Origin: Exiguobacterium acetylicum
GTDB taxonomy: Bacteria > Bacillota > Bacilli > Exiguobacteriales > Exiguobacteriaceae
Assembly (NCBI RefSeq): GCF_022170825.1
Contig: NZ_CP081878.1
Coordinates: 3,112,681-3,176,680 of the forward strand
Length of the DNA stretch: 64,000 nucleotides
Direction: 5' to 3'
How positions within the stretch are numbered: position 1 is the stretch's first letter; every line of letters begins with the position of its first letter. Below are positions 45,860 to 55,775 of the stretch, piece by piece. A program made the position numbers and the translations under genes. The notes under the pieces were generated by a model that saw nothing but the letters and a program-made list of their open reading frames with translations, was not told where the DNA came from and searched no databases.

Positions 45860-47152
45860 TTATGCTTCTTCGTAGAGATCACGTAAGACGACTGTCTGTT
45901 CACGACCTGGTCCGACCGAGAATGTGACAAGTGAGATCCCTGTCAGATCTGCAATCCGCTTAACGTAGTTCTGTGCGTTCAACGGTAAATCTTCAAAGCG
46001 ACGGACACCTGTGATGTCTTCTTTCCAGCCCGGCAATTCTTCGTAGACTGGAACACATGCTTCAAGATCACGGAAGCTTGCTGGGTACTCATCGATTTGT
46101 TTCCCGTTGAATTCGTATGATGTACAGATCTTCAACGTTTCAAGTCCTGTCAAAACGTCAATCGAGTTGAGCGCAAGGTCCGTCAACCCACTTGTACGGC
46201 GTGAGTGGCGAACGACGACGGAGTCGAACCAACCGACACGACGTGGACGTCCTGTTGTTGTTCCGTATTCACGACCGACTTCACGGATTTGATGACCGAT
46301 ATCATCAAACAATTCTGTTGGGAACGGACCGTCACCGACACGTGACGTGTACGCTTTACAGACACCGACGACGTGGTCGATTCGGGCTGGACCGACACCG
46401 ACACCTGATGCGACACCACCGGCAGATGCGTTCGATGATGTAACGAACGGATACGTTCCGTGGTCAAGGTCGAGTAAGACACCTTGTGCGCCTTCAAACA
46501 ACACTTTTTCGCCGTGATCAAGGCTATCGTTGACGACGACCGATGTATCGCAGACATATTTCGCGAACTCTTGTCCATACGCATAGTACTCTTCGAAGAT
46601 ATCGTCGAACGCGACTGGTTCAGCGTCATACATCTTCGTGAACATGCGGTTCTTTTGATCGAGAACGATCTTCAGCTTCTCAGCGAATGTTTCTTTGTCG
46701 AGCAAGTCTGCCATCCGGATACCGATTCGTGCTGCTTTATCCATGTAACACGGTCCGATTCCTTTTAGCGTCGTTCCGACTTTCGCATCGCCCTTCGCTT
46801 CTTCTTCTAACTGATCCTGCAACTGATGGTACGGCAAGATGACATGCGCCCGATTCGAAATTAACAAGTTATCCGTTGAGACACCACGATCGTGTAGATA
46901 CTTCAATTCCTTGACGAGTGATTTCGGGTTAACGACGAGACCGTTCCCGATGACACATTTCTTATCCGAGTAAAAAATACCTGATGGGATCAAGTGCAAT
47001 TTGTACGTCTCGTTATTGAATACGATCGTATGTCCTGCATTGTCTCCACCTTGATAACGTGCCACGACATCGGCTTGTTTTGAAAGAAAATCGGTAATTT
47101 TCCCTTTTCCTTCGTCGCCCCACTGTGTTCCGACTACTACTACTGATGACAT
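45860..47152 (-). CDS. purA: Adenylosuccinate synthetase
   Basis: 430 residues from ATG 47152, identical in length to Bacillus PurA; the frame is open to 47236 but GGAGGTGG precedes 47152. GTP-dependent ligase joining IMP and aspartate, first step of AMP synthesis. N-terminal phosphate loop [20 protein letters not shown], the NAGHTIV segment with catalytic His, [31 protein letters not shown], and [20 protein letters not shown]. Preceded by a consensus-like promoter and a PurR-type box. Monocistronic. Confidence 0.97.
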   Translation of the reverse strand: MSSVVVVGTQWGDEGKGKITDFLSKQADVVARYQGGDNAGHTIVFNNETYKLHLIPSGIFYSDKKCVIGNGLVVNPKSLVKELKYLHDRGVSTDNLLISNRAHVILPYHQLQDQLEEEAKGDAKVGTTLKGIGPCYMDKAARIGIRMADLLDKETFAEKLKIVLDQKNRMFTKMYDAEPVAFDDIFEEYYAYGQEFAKYVCDTSVVVNDSLDHGEKVLFEGAQGVLLDLDHGTYPFVTSSNASAGGVASGVGVGPARIDHVVGVCKAYTSRVGDGPFPTELFDDIGHQIREVGREYGTTTGRPRRVGWFDSVVVRHSRRTSGLTDLALNSIDVLTGLETLKICTSYEFNGKQIDEYPASFRDLEACVPVYEELPGWKEDITGVRRFEDLPLNAQNYVKRIADLTGISLVTFSVGPGREQTVVLRDLYEEA

Positions 47153-47192
47153 CTTATCATCCACCTCCACGTACGATTCAAAACCACGACTA

Positions 47193-47237
47193 AGTGTAAC
47201 GCGATAAAAAAAAGAAGTCAACCAAATACCGAACAAT
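47193..47237 (-). promoter_or_regulatory. purA promoter with PurBox
   Basis: Reverse-strand TTGACT (47216-47221), 17-base spacer, TACACT (47193-47198). Just upstream, AATACCGAACAAT (47225-47237) matches the Bacillus PurBox AWWWCCGAACWWT at every position, and a weaker inverted half (GTTCG at 47259-47263) follows at the usual distance. Purine-repressor control is likely. Confidence 0.7.
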
Positions 47238-47310
47238 TAATTGTTACAATTCTCTTTCGTTCGTTTAATTATCGTTTTTGGTGAATAAACTGAGAATCTT
47301 TAGGTAAAAA

Positions 47311-47361
47311 TAAAAAAAGCTACGTTTTGTCTCCGATCAATCGAAGACAAAACGTAGCTTA
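47311..47361 (-). terminator. Terminator of the gdpP-rplI-dnaB operon
   Basis: AAGCTACGTTTTGTCT pairs with AGACAAAACGTAGCTT (16 bp) around a 12-base loop, with A-rich flank on the left giving a T-run on the reverse strand, directly after the helicase stop. Confidence 0.9.
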
Positions 47362-47363
47362 GA

Positions 47364-48716
47364 TTAAGCTGGTGGCGCGTACGAGTTGCTTGGCTCGAGA
47401 TCCACGAACTTGTTGAATTCTTTTCGAAAGGCAAGTTTGACGGTACCGGTTGGACCATTCCGCTGTTTTGCGATGATGATCTCAATCGTATTCGCATCTT
47501 CCGTTTCTTTATTGTAGTAATCGTCACGATACAAGAAGGCGACGATATCGGCATCTTGCTCGATCGCTCCCGATTCTCGGATATCCGACATCATCGGTCG
47601 CTTATCTTGACGGCTCTCAACACCACGCGAGAGCTGAGATAAGGCGATGACCGGGACTTCGAGTTCCCGCGCGAGCGATTTCAAGGAACGGGAAATTTCC
47701 GAAACCTCTTGTTGGCGGTTGTCGCTTGAGCGACCATTCCCTTGAATCAACTGCAAGTAATCGATCATGATCATCCCAAGCCCATGCTCCTGCTTCAAAC
47801 GACGGCATTTTGCCCGGATGTCGTTGACACGAATACCAGGTGTATCGTCAATGTAGATACCGGCTTGAGAGAGATTACTCATCGCAAGCGATAACTTACC
47901 CCAGTCCTCTTCTTCAAGTTGACCGGTCCGCAGACGCTGGGCGTCGACGTTTCCTTCGGCACAGAGCATCCGCATGACGAGCTGCTCGGCACCCATCTCA
48001 AGACTAAAGATGGCGACATTTTCGTCAGCACGTGTTGCGACGTTTTGCGAGATGTTCAAGGCAAAAGCCGTCTTCCCGACCGATGGACGTGCTGCAACGA
48101 TGATTAAATCGTTACGCTGGAACCCAGCCGTCATCTTATCGAGATCTTGGAAACCCGTCGGAATACCCGTCGTCTCGCCGCTTTGCTTATGCAATTTATC
48201 AATCGTTGCATAGGCACTCGTCAAGACGTCCGAGATCGGGATGAAGCTCGCACTTCCTTTTCCTTGCGATACTTCGAGAATCTTCCGCTCTGCCTCATTC
48301 AGCAGGACGTCGACTTCATTTTGCCGTTCATATCCGTCAGTGACGATTTCGCCTGCCGTCCGAATCAGACGCCGGAGCGTCGATTTCTGGTCAACGACGT
48401 TGACGTAGTAATTGATGTTGGCTGCGGTTGGCACACCTTCCGCTAGTTCCGCTAGATACGGTAGACCACCGATCTCATCTAGGATCCCAAGCGTGCTTAG
48501 CTCGGCTGTCACCGTGACGAGGTCGATCGCTTCGCCTCGGTCGGACAACACGAGCATCGCTTCGAAGATCCGTTGGTGAGAGGCACGGTAAAAGTCCTGC
48601 GGTAACAAACGTTCAGATGCACTGATCAAACGATCCGCATCAATCATGATCGCCCCTAGGACGGCTTGTTCTGCCTCGATACTTTGGGGAGGCATATTTT
48701 GCATGACTTCACTCAT
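47364..48716 (-). CDS. dnaB: Replicative DNA helicase
   Basis: 450 residues from ATG 48716; a GTG directly before it is also in frame, but the AAAAGGGGA spacing favours the ATG. DnaB family (called DnaC in Bacillus subtilis). N-terminal DnaG-binding helical domain (NMPPQSIEAEQAVLGAIMID), linker, and RecA-type domain with Walker A ARPSVGKTAFALN, Walker B MIMIDYLQLIQG, and arginine finger region SDIRESGAIEQDADIV. It unwinds the chromosome ahead of the fork. Third gene of gdpP-rplI-dnaB. Confidence 0.97.
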   Translation of the reverse strand: MSEVMQNMPPQSIEAEQAVLGAIMIDADRLISASERLLPQDFYRASHQRIFEAMLVLSDRGEAIDLVTVTAELSTLGILDEIGGLPYLAELAEGVPTAANINYYVNVVDQKSTLRRLIRTAGEIVTDGYERQNEVDVLLNEAERKILEVSQGKGSASFIPISDVLTSAYATIDKLHKQSGETTGIPTGFQDLDKMTAGFQRNDLIIVAARPSVGKTAFALNISQNVATRADENVAIFSLEMGAEQLVMRMLCAEGNVDAQRLRTGQLEEEDWGKLSLAMSNLSQAGIYIDDTPGIRVNDIRAKCRRLKQEHGLGMIMIDYLQLIQGNGRSSDNRQQEVSEISRSLKSLARELEVPVIALSQLSRGVESRQDKRPMMSDIRESGAIEQDADIVAFLYRDDYYNKETEDANTIEIIIAKQRNGPTGTVKLAFRKEFNKFVDLEPSNSYAPPA

Positions 48717-48735
48717 CACCGGTCCCCTTTTCTAC

Positions 48736-49179
48736 TCACGCCTCTTTGACCTGAACGTTCAGCGTCGCTGTCACTTCGTTGTGTAACTTCAATGGTACTT
48801 TCGTAAAGCCGAGTGCCTTGATCGGATGCTCGAGCTCGATTTTGCGTTTATCGATCTTGTAGCCCATGCTCTTGAGTGCTTCTGCGATCTGTTTGCTTGT
48901 GACCGAACCGAAGACACGACCACCTTCACCAGCTTTTGTCGAGACGACGATCGTCTCTTTTTCGATTTTCTCTTTTAACGCTTGCGCATCAAGCAAGTTT
49001 TTTTTTGCTTCTTCTGCTGCTTTACGTTCATGTGCTTCATGTTGCTTCAAGTTGCCAGTCGTCGCAGGACGCGCTAACTTTTTCTTGAAAAGTACATTAT
49101 TTGCATAAGCATCGGCGACGTCTTTGACGTCTCCTGCTTTACCTTGTCCTTTTACATCTTGTAAGAAAATAACCTTCAT
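48736..49179 (-). CDS. rplI: 50S ribosomal protein L9
   Basis: 147 residues, full length. N-terminal rRNA-binding domain [20 protein letters not shown] with conserved GYANN-like [10 protein letters not shown], a long connecting helix (about 41-75), and a C-terminal domain with [17 protein letters not shown]. It binds domain V of 23S rRNA near the L1 stalk. The start overlaps the gdpP stop by 4 bases; GAGAGGAAT precedes it. The tight linkage of gdpP, rplI and the helicase is common in Bacillales. Confidence 0.97.
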   Translation of the reverse strand: MKVIFLQDVKGQGKAGDVKDVADAYANNVLFKKKLARPATTGNLKQHEAHERKAAEEAKKNLLDAQALKEKIEKETIVVSTKAGEGGRVFGSVTSKQIAEALKSMGYKIDKRKIELEHPIKALGFTKVPLKLHNEVTATLNVQVKEA

Positions 49180-51161
49180 TCTGATTCCTCTCCTTTTGTC
49201 TCATCTTCTAGATATTGATCGATTGCTTTGCGCAAGGCATCTGCAACCGTGATGACCGATTCTGACATCTGCGTCGCCGCATTCGTCAAATGACCACCGC
49301 CACCGAGCGTCTCCATGATCAACTGGACATTGACCTCACCAAGCGAACGGGCACTGATCGCCGTCCGTCCATCTTGGAGTTCCGCGATGACGAAAGCGGC
49401 ACGGATGCCTTGAAGCGACAGCAATTGATCGGCTGCTTGTGCAATCAAGACCTGGTCGTGAATGACACCAGGTTCCGCTGTCGCAATCGCCATCCCCTTC
49501 GTATAGACTTCCGAACGCTCGAGAATATGTGACTGCTCCACGTACGTTTCAAGGTCCTGACTGAGGAACTCTTGCACGAGCACCGTGTCAGCGCCTTGTG
49601 AACGCAAGTAAGACGCAGCATCGAACGTCCGGGAGCCGGTCCGAAGAGCGAAGCCTTTCGTATCGACGATGATTCCGGCAAGTAACGCCGTCGCCTCAAG
49701 CATCGATAGCTTCTGATTCGTCGGCTGATACTCGATCAGCTCGGTCACGAGTTCTGACGTCGACGACGCGTATGGCTCGAGATAGACGAGGACCGCATCT
49801 TCGATGAAATCCTCTCCGCGCCGGTGATGATCGATGACGACCATGTGCTCGAATCGATCGAGTAACGTCGGCACGACGACGAGCGACGGTTTGTGTGTAT
49901 CGACGACGACGAGTAACGTCTGATCGTCAATTAACTGATCTGCTTGAAACGCATTGACGAACCGTGTCTCGAGTTGTGGTACTTCAGCGATCTCGTCCAT
50001 CATCCGGCGAATCCCACGACCGATTTCTTCTGGCGGTAAAACGATATGCGCTTCCTTATCGTTCATTTCCGCAAGCTTCAAAATGCCGATCGCTGATCCG
50101 AGTGCATCCATATCCGGATTCTTATGCCCCATGATCAGGACACGGCTCGATTCCTGCATTAGGTCACGAAGCGAGTTGGCAATGACCCGAGCCCGGACAC
50201 GTGTCCGTTTTTCTGTCGGATTCGTCTTGCCGCCATAAAAGCGGACTTTTCCATCACGTTTAATGACGACTTGGTCGCCTCCCCGTCCTAATGCGAGATC
50301 GAGACTCGACTGAGCCATCAGACCAAGCGCCGGAATCGGGTCACTTCCGCAACCAATTCCGATCGATAACGTCAACTGGACACCACGCTGACTCGTCTCT
50401 TCGCGAACGGTATCGAGAATCGTGAACTTCGATCGTTCGAGAATCCGGAGATTCTCTTCTGTCGTGACGATGAAATACCGATCAGATGCGGTCCGCTTGA
50501 TATACGTCCCGTGTTCGGCTGCCCAGTGATTCAATAGTTGAGTGACACGACTGTTCAACTCACTGCGCAACTGATCTTCGATGCCTTGTGTCATCTCATC
50601 ATAGTTATCGAGATAAATGACGCCGATGACCGTCTGATTGTCGACGAGTTGTTGTTCGACTTGTGCTTCTTCTGTCATATCAAACAGATAAAAAGTCCGG
50701 TTCTCATGGTTCGAAAAGACACGGTATACGGCATCACCGATTTCAAGCGTCGCCTGGTCCTCATTCGTCGCAACCATCTCGATGAATAAGGGATCAAGCT
50801 CATTGAGGGTCTGTCCCATCGAGACATCATCAAAGATGTCCCGCATCGGATCATTAAACCAGGTAACTAGTGTTTCCTCATCGTATAACAAAATCCCGAT
50901 TGGCATGTTCGTCAATGCATCTTGTCCCGTCTCCTCGACTTGCATCGAGATTCCGGCGACATACGTTTCCCATGCCCTGCGCGCACGACGTTCTTCGTAC
51001 AAGTGTAATCCGAAGAGGAGGGCAGTCACGACGGCTCCGATAGCGGAGATGATCGGTTCACGTACAGCGACGACGAGAAGCAGACCGACGATTAATAGAT
51101 ACGGAATGAAGCGAACGATGCGTCGTTCTCGTTCCGGTGATACTTGTTGACCTGACTCCAT
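49176..51161 (-). CDS. gdpP: Cyclic-di-AMP phosphodiesterase GdpP
   Basis: 661 residues. Two N-terminal membrane helices (about 18-57), a PAS domain (about 75-165), a degenerate GGDEF domain (about 170-305, no intact GGDEF motif), and a DHH/DHHA1 phosphodiesterase unit (about 340-650) with [37 protein letters not shown] and [14 protein letters not shown]. It cleaves c-di-AMP to pApA, controlling potassium and osmotic balance and cell-wall stress. AGAAGGAGG lies before the ATG. First gene of its operon. Confidence 0.97.
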   Translation of the reverse strand: MESGQQVSPERERRIVRFIPYLLIVGLLLVVAVREPIISAIGAVVTALLFGLHLYEERRARRAWETYVAGISMQVEETGQDALTNMPIGILLYDEETLVTWFNDPMRDIFDDVSMGQTLNELDPLFIEMVATNEDQATLEIGDAVYRVFSNHENRTFYLFDMTEEAQVEQQLVDNQTVIGVIYLDNYDEMTQGIEDQLRSELNSRVTQLLNHWAAEHGTYIKRTASDRYFIVTTEENLRILERSKFTILDTVREETSQRGVQLTLSIGIGCGSDPIPALGLMAQSSLDLALGRGGDQVVIKRDGKVRFYGGKTNPTEKRTRVRARVIANSLRDLMQESSRVLIMGHKNPDMDALGSAIGILKLAEMNDKEAHIVLPPEEIGRGIRRMMDEIAEVPQLETRFVNAFQADQLIDDQTLLVVVDTHKPSLVVVPTLLDRFEHMVVIDHHRRGEDFIEDAVLVYLEPYASSTSELVTELIEYQPTNQKLSMLEATALLAGIIVDTKGFALRTGSRTFDAASYLRSQGADTVLVQEFLSQDLETYVEQSHILERSEVYTKGMAIATAEPGVIHDQVLIAQAADQLLSLQGIRAAFVIAELQDGRTAISARSLGEVNVQLIMETLGGGGHLTNAATQMSESVITVADALRKAIDQYLEDETKGEESE

Positions 51162-51254
51162 CGTGTCCTCCTTCTATGCTCTATAGGGTTCATTTAAATT
51201 TTTAGTAACTTATTTATTATAACCGAAAAGCAGGAGGGGATGAAAGGGAAGCGA

Positions 51255-51290
51255 AAAAAAGCACCACCCTCACGTATGAGGATGGTGCTA
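51255..51290 (-). terminator. Terminator of the rpsF-ssb-rpsR operon
   Basis: AGCACCATCCTCA and TGAGGGTGGTGCT on the reverse strand pair (one G-T), followed by TTTTTTTCG, 6 bases past the rpsR stop. Confidence 0.8.
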
Positions 51291-51295
51291 CGAAA

Positions 51296-51526
51296 TCAGT
51301 CAGCCACGTATGGGATTAAAGCCATTTGACGTGCGCGTTTGATTGCGATTGTAAGTGGACGTTGGTATTTCGCTGAAGTACCAGTCACACGACGTGGAAG
51401 AATCTTACCGCGTTCCGAAATGAAACGTTTGAGAAGTTCTACGTCTTTATAATCGATATGAGTGATGTGGTTCGACGTGAAGTAACATACTTTACGACGA
51501 CGTTTTCCACCTGGACGACGTGCCAT
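51296..51526 (-). CDS. rpsR: 30S ribosomal protein S18
   Basis: 76 residues. Basic N-terminus ([17 protein letters not shown]), then the S18 core [50 protein letters not shown]. It binds the 30S platform as a heterodimer with S6 from the same operon. AAAAGGAGG is 7 bases from the ATG. Third gene of rpsF-ssb-rpsR. Confidence 0.97.
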   Translation of the reverse strand: MARRPGGKRRRKVCYFTSNHITHIDYKDVELLKRFISERGKILPRRVTGTSAKYQRPLTIAIKRARQMALIPYVAD

Positions 51527-51569
51527 GTGATTAACCTCCTTTTAAGTTAAATTTTTCAGGACGATTTCC

Positions 51570-52088
51570 TTAGAACGGGAGATCGTCATCTGAAAGGTCG
51601 ATCGAACTACCGCCGCTGAACGGATCAGCGCCGAAGCCCGAATTCGATGAAGCGGGTGCTGGCGAGGAAGAGTTGTTCTGCTGTTGCTGTGAACCCCATC
51701 CTGCAGCATTCCCGTTTCCACCAGTAGATGAAGCGTAGCCTTCGCTACCATCCGATGAACGGCTCGCGTTACGTGACTCAAGGAAGCGGACGCTATCAGC
51801 GACGACTTCCGCACGATAACGGCGTTGCCCTTCTTTATCGTCGTAGCTGCTAATCTGGAGGCGACCCTCTACACCAGCAAGACTACCCTTCTTCAAATAC
51901 TGAGCAACGTTCTCTGCTTGCTTGCGCCAAACGACGCAATCGATGAAATCAGCTTCTCGCTTCCCATCTTGCCCTGTGAAAGGACGGTCACATGCGAGTG
52001 TGAATCGCGTTACCGCAATCCCGCTCTGCGTATAACGCATTTCCGGGTCACGAGTTAACCGACCGACTAAAACGACGCGGTTAATCAT
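51570..52088 (-). CDS. ssb: Single-stranded DNA-binding protein
   Basis: 172 residues from the ATG at 52088 (family start [20 protein letters not shown]), with AGGAGAG upstream. OB fold in residues 1-105 ([25 protein letters not shown]), a Gly/Asn/Ser-rich linker, and the acidic tip DDDLPF that recruits replication and repair partners. It coats single-stranded DNA at forks. Between rpsF and rpsR, the standard Firmicute arrangement. Confidence 0.97.
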   Translation of the reverse strand: MINRVVLVGRLTRDPEMRYTQSGIAVTRFTLACDRPFTGQDGKREADFIDCVVWRKQAENVAQYLKKGSLAGVEGRLQISSYDDKEGQRRYRAEVVADSVRFLESRNASRSSDGSEGYASSTGGNGNAAGWGSQQQQNNSSSPAPASSNSGFGADPFSGGSSIDLSDDDLPF

Positions 52089-52111
52089 CAGAATCACTCT
52101 CCTGTTTCAGC

Positions 52112-52399
52112 TTATTTCTCGTCTTTTGTGATCATTAAGCGAACGATATCGTCACTGATCTTCATGAGACGGTCAAGTTCTTTTGTAGCTGCTGGTTCAG
52201 CAGAAACGTTAAGAAGAACGTAGAACCCTTCACGCATATCATTGATTTCGTAAGCGAAACGACGTTTACCCATTTCAGTTGTTTTATCAACTGTACCACC
52301 GTTATCAGTGAGGACTTTGTTGAAACGCTCCACTGTTGCTTTGCGTGCTTCCTCATCAAGTTCCGGACGGATGATGTAAAGTACTTCGTATTTACGCAT
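52112..52399 (-). CDS. rpsF: 30S ribosomal protein S6
   Basis: 95 residues from ATG 52399, after a perfect AGGAGGTG site; the open frame to 52483 is leader RNA. S6 ferredoxin-like fold: [76 protein letters not shown]. Forms a dimer with S18. First gene of rpsF-ssb-rpsR. Confidence 0.97.
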   Translation of the reverse strand: MRKYEVLYIIRPELDEEARKATVERFNKVLTDNGGTVDKTTEMGKRRFAYEINDMREGFYVLLNVSAEPAATKELDRLMKISDDIVRLMITKDEK

Positions 52400-52414
52400 A
52401 TCTGTCACCTCCTC

Positions 52415-52443
52415 TTGGACTGGCGGCTCGAATGTTCGAGCAA
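52415..52443 (-). promoter_or_regulatory. Possible S6:S18 leader hairpin
   Basis: On the reverse strand the rpsF leader contains GCTCGAACATTCGAGCCGCC just before the ribosome site: a short hairpin ending beside a CCG. Bacterial rpsF leaders bind the S6:S18 complex through a CCG-bearing stem, giving autoregulation. The match is by position and motif only. Confidence 0.4.
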
Positions 52444-52473
52444 GGAGCAATAATTCATTACTCACATTCGTTA

Positions 52474-52502
52474 ATACTACCAAAGTATTTTGCTTTATGC
52501 AA
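52474..52502 (-). promoter_or_regulatory. Promoter of rpsF-ssb-rpsR
   Basis: Reverse-strand TTGCAT (52497-52502), 17-base spacer, TAGTAT (52474-52479), about 75 bases before the rpsF start. Confidence 0.6.
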
Positions 52503-52519
52503 TAACGATTCGTTTTCGA

Positions 52520-53620
52520 TTAGACGTTGAAGCGGAATGTGACGACATCGCCGTCTTGGAAGACATATTCCTTACCTTCTGAACGGTAACGTCCTTGTTC
52601 CTTCACTGTCGTCATGTTGCCTGCAGCTGCTAAATCTTCATACGCGACGACTTCTGCACGGATGAATCCGCGTTCGAAGTCCGAGTGGATGACACCCGCA
52701 CATTGTGGGGCTTTCATCCCTTTTTTGAACGTCCAAGCGCGTACTTCTTTTTCACCTGCTGTGAAGTATGTCGCAAGACCAAGCGTGCTATACGCCGCGT
52801 GGATCAATTGATCAAGACCTGACTCTTCGATTCCGAGATCGACGAGGAACTCTTGGCGTTCTTCTGGCTCAAGCTCCGCAATCTCTTCTTCAATCCGTGC
52901 ACAGATGACGATGACTTCTGCACCCTCTTTAGCTGCGAATTCACGAACGAGACGCACGTTCTCGTTGCTGTCCGCATCTGCGACTTCATCTTCACCGACG
53001 TTTGCGACGTAAAGCATCGGTTTCATCGTCAACAACTGGAAGTGTTTGACGATGGCTGCTTGATCTTCGTTCAATTCAGCCAAGCGTGCTGGTTTCTCGT
53101 CTTCGAGCAATGCCAACACGATTTCAAGTGCTTCGAGTTCAGCCGCTGCGTTTTTATCACGTGACTTAACTTGTTTTTGAACACGCTGGATCCGTTTTTC
53201 AACCTGCTCGAGGTCAGCAAGGATCAATTCGAGGTTGATCGTCTCAATATCATCGATCGGTGAGACTTTTCCTGAAACGTGAGTGATGTTTTCGTCAATG
53301 AAACAACGGACGACCTGACAAATCGCATCTACTTCACGAATGTTCGCGAGGAATTTATTTCCGAGCCCTTCACCTTTTGATGCTCCTTTTACGATACCAG
53401 CGATATCCGTGAATTCGAATGCTGTTGGGATCGTCTTTTTCGGGTTGACGAGTTCCGTCAATTTCCGAAGACGTGCATCTGGTACTTCAACGACACCGAC
53501 GTTCGGGTCGATTGTTGCGAACGGGTAGTTCGCCGCCTCTACACCTGCTTGTGTGATGGCGTTAAAAAGTGTTGATTTTCCTACGTTTGGTAAGCCAACG
53601 ATTCCTGCTGTTAATCCCAC
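52520..53620 (-). CDS. ychF: Redox-regulated ATPase/GTPase YchF (EngD)
   Basis: 366 residues from GTG 53620, 8 bases after AAGGAGGAA. Obg-family P-loop ATPase: Walker [21 protein letters not shown]3 [20 protein letters not shown], a coiled-coil insertion (about 140-190), and a C-terminal TGS-like domain ([20 protein letters not shown] to [12 protein letters not shown]). It binds ribosomes and prefers ATP; role in stress adaptation. Monocistronic, in the usual place before rpsF. Confidence 0.96.
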   Translation of the reverse strand: MGLTAGIVGLPNVGKSTLFNAITQAGVEAANYPFATIDPNVGVVEVPDARLRKLTELVNPKKTIPTAFEFTDIAGIVKGASKGEGLGNKFLANIREVDAICQVVRCFIDENITHVSGKVSPIDDIETINLELILADLEQVEKRIQRVQKQVKSRDKNAAAELEALEIVLALLEDEKPARLAELNEDQAAIVKHFQLLTMKPMLYVANVGEDEVADADSNENVRLVREFAAKEGAEVIVICARIEEEIAELEPEERQEFLVDLGIEESGLDQLIHAAYSTLGLATYFTAGEKEVRAWTFKKGMKAPQCAGVIHSDFERGFIRAEVVAYEDLAAAGNMTTVKEQGRYRSEGKEYVFQDGDVVTFRFNV

Positions 53621-53641
53621 TTGGAATTCCTCCTTTTCGGT

Positions 53642-53655
53642 ATTTCCTAGGAAAT
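53642..53655. promoter_or_regulatory. Candidate Noc-binding site
   Basis: ATTTCCTAGGAAAT is a perfect 14-bp palindrome that differs from the Bacillus Noc site ATTTCCCGGGAAAT only at the two central bases. It lies in the gap upstream of ychF, about 3 kb from noc. Functional status unknown. Confidence 0.4.
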
Positions 53656-53807
53656 CCGTGCTAGCGGCCGCAGTGGGTAGAATGATTACACCACGTCAGC
53701 ACATCTTTCACAATTATAGATAGTTCAATTTTTTTAAGCAAGGAGCTCGACCGTCTTTTTTAATCACGTCTTAAACGAAGGCAACTGCTCGGCTTACAAA
53801 AGACAAT

Positions 53808-53847
53808 CAAAAAGCGGATCCAATCACAAGGATCAGATCCGCTTTTC
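53808..53847 (-). terminator. Terminator of the mscS-DUF951 pair
   Basis: AAAAGCGGATC pairs with GATCCGCTTTT around a 17-base loop, 2 bases past the DUF951 stop. Confidence 0.8.
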
Positions 53848-53848
53848 G

Positions 53849-54037
53849 TCACTCTGGTAAGACTTTTTTCAATCGTTTATCAAAATCACGGCGTGGCATC
53901 AAGATGCTCGCCCCGCAACCTTGACATTTGATTCGGATATCCATGCCGACCCGAATGATTTGCCATCGGTTCGCACCGCATGGATGCTGCTTCTTCATCT
54001 CAACATAATCATGGAGTTGATACGTTTTTGGAATCAT
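53849..54037 (-). CDS. DUF951 family protein
   Basis: 62 residues from the ATG at 54037, 7-8 bases after GGTGG; an in-frame GTG at 54052 lacks a ribosome site. The family pattern is clear: YQLHDYVEMKKQHPCGANRW, then IKCQGCGASILMPRRDFDKRLKKVL. Cysteines in HPCG and CQGC probably bind one zinc. Function unknown, conserved in Firmicutes beside mscS and ychF. The start lies inside the end of mscS, so the two are coupled. Confidence 0.85.
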   Translation of the reverse strand: MIPKTYQLHDYVEMKKQHPCGANRWQIIRVGMDIRIKCQGCGASILMPRRDFDKRLKKVLPE

Positions 54038-54938
54038 CCGTCTGTCCACCATTCTTTTGTTCTGGATTCATCATGACCATCCGTGGATACGGGATCTTGA
54101 TGTTCTCTTCTTCTAGTCCTTGTTTCAATTCCTTACGGATGAGACGACCCGCTTGGAAGTGTTGCATCGGTGGTACTTCCGCCATCAAACGATAGACGAC
54201 TTCAGAAGGACCAAGCGTCTGGACACCGAGCATTTGAATCGGTTCGACGAACATATCGACATACTTCTTCGTCGTCCGGTCCGCAATCTCATGCAAGACT
54301 TGTTCGACACGTTCGAGATCTTCGTCATACGAGACTTGAACGTCGACTAGCGCAAAACTGTTGTCGACCGAATAGTTCGTGACTTGCAAAATCTGACCGT
54401 TCGGGATGATATGGATCTCACCATTGAGTCCTTTTAACTTCGTCGTTCGAATCCCGAGTTCCGTTACGACACCTTCAATCACACCGACGCGTACATAATC
54501 TCCGACTTTAAACTGGCGTTCGAAGATGATGAACGCTCCGGTAATAATATCTTGCACCAAGTTCTTCGCACCGAACGAAATCGCAAGACCGGCGATTCCG
54601 GCACTGGCGACAAGACCGGTGATGTTGATTCCGAATTGACTGAGTACCGTCAACAACATGACGATTCCGAGCACGTAACGGATTGCATTTTGAAGCAACT
54701 TCAGCAGGGTTTCGTTCTGACGTTGTGCCAAGTAATCCTGTTCATTAATTTTCCTGATCGTAAAGAGACGTGAGACTGCCCCAGTCAAAACACGCGTTAA
54801 CACGTAGAACGCCGCGATGATGATGAGCGCAATCAATAGTTTTATCCCAAAACGAATCCACATATCCGCATCCATTACTTGATTGATTAGTTTATCGACT
54901 TGGGCGACGGATTCTTGTACATCTTGATTGGTAGCCAT
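54009..54938 (-). CDS. mscS: Small-conductance mechanosensitive channel
   Basis: 309 residues from ATG 54938 (an ATG at 54947 has no spaced ribosome site). Three membrane helices: about 25-45 (IKLLIALIIIAAFYVLTRV), 75-95 and the pore helix at about 100-125 (LVASAGIAGLAISFGAKNLVQDIITG), then the beta domain GVIEGVVTELGIRTTKLKGLNGEIHIIPNGQI and an alpha/beta C-terminus. It opens on membrane tension to release solutes after osmotic downshock. Cotranscribed with the DUF951 gene; divergent from yyaC. Confidence 0.92.
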   Translation of the reverse strand: MATNQDVQESVAQVDKLINQVMDADMWIRFGIKLLIALIIIAAFYVLTRVLTGAVSRLFTIRKINEQDYLAQRQNETLLKLLQNAIRYVLGIVMLLTVLSQFGINITGLVASAGIAGLAISFGAKNLVQDIITGAFIIFERQFKVGDYVRVGVIEGVVTELGIRTTKLKGLNGEIHIIPNGQILQVTNYSVDNSFALVDVQVSYDEDLERVEQVLHEIADRTTKKYVDMFVEPIQMLGVQTLGPSEVVYRLMAEVPPMQHFQAGRLIRKELKQGLEEENIKIPYPRMVMMNPEQKNGGQTDDSKNVSTP

Positions 54939-55121
54939 TCTCTCCATCCTTTCTTGTTCTCTCTATTACGACAGTATACGTGATTTTAGTTGAGTTTCAA
55001 CCAAAGAGCCGATTTTGACGTTAGATTTTCGGAAAAACCGGGAAAGGAAAATCATCTAAGAACCCTTCACTCTTGCCAACCCACCACGACACCGACACCA
55101 AGAGAAGAAAGGATGATTTCG

Positions 55122-55739
55122 ATGAACTTCCGCTTTCATTCGCACGAGCCCAAGCCCTATTCTTTCTTTTTAGAATATACGGAACCGTTCGCGAAAGAAC
55201 GCTTAGCCGAACAACTATTCGAACAAATCTCCGCTGTCCAAGAAAAACGACCAATCGTACTCGTCTGCATTGGTTCTGATCGTTCGACAGGTGACTCCCT
55301 TGGTCCACTAGTCGGGACATTTCTTGAAAAACAAGCACCTGCTCATCTTCACGTCTACGGCACACTCGCTAAACCTGTCCATGCACTGAATCTCGCCGAA
55401 ACCATTCATTCGATCCAAACAACACATTACCGTCCGCTCGTCATTGCAATCGATGCGTGCCTCGGTCGACTTTCAAGCGTTGGACATGTCTTCTTCTCAG
55501 AAGGTCCACTTGCACCTGGTGCTGGCGTTCAAAAAGAGTTACCTGCGGTCGGTGACTTCAACATCAAGGCTGTCGTCAACGTCAGTGGGTTCATGGAGAT
55601 GATGATCCTGCAGAACACACGCCTACATCTCGTTTATGAGTTAGCGGAACTTGTCGCGAACAGCTTCCACTTAGTCGATGCGAAACTATCCGCTGAATCA
55701 ACTCGGACGACGATTTCCTTTACACCACGTTCGATGTAA
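55122..55739 (+). CDS. yyaC: Spore protease-like YyaC family protein (DUF1256)
   Basis: 205 residues from ATG 55122, the same length as Bacillus YyaC; the open frame to 54990 is leader and GAAAGGATG lies before 55122. Key segments: PIVLVCIGSDRSTGDSLGPLVGT (GPR/hydrogenase-maturase-like active site with Asp), VHALNLAETI, ALVIAIDACLGR-type strand with Asp, and PGAGVQKELPAVGDFNIKAVVNVSGFMEMM. Related to the germination protease GPR. In Bacillus it is a sporulation gene. Standard neighbour of parB, and the only forward-strand gene in the last 26 kb. Confidence 0.92.
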   Translation: MNFRFHSHEPKPYSFFLEYTEPFAKERLAEQLFEQISAVQEKRPIVLVCIGSDRSTGDSLGPLVGTFLEKQAPAHLHVYGTLAKPVHALNLAETIHSIQTTHYRPLVIAIDACLGRLSSVGHVFFSEGPLAPGAGVQKELPAVGDFNIKAVVNVSGFMEMMILQNTRLHLVYELAELVANSFHLVDAKLSAESTRTTISFTPRSM

Positions 55740-55741
55740 TC

Positions 55742-55775
55742 AAAAAGAAGCGAGCCGTCAGGATCGCTTCTTTTT
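55742..55775. terminator. Bidirectional terminator between yyaC and parB
   Basis: AAAAGAAGCGA pairs with TCGCTTCTTTTT across a 10-base loop, between convergent stops. Confidence 0.8.

Noticed and set aside
53662..53680. GCTAGC and GCGGCCGC restriction-site-like sequence upstream of ychF
   Set aside because: Could suggest cloning sequence, but it is embedded in native flanks without vector features; treated as natural.
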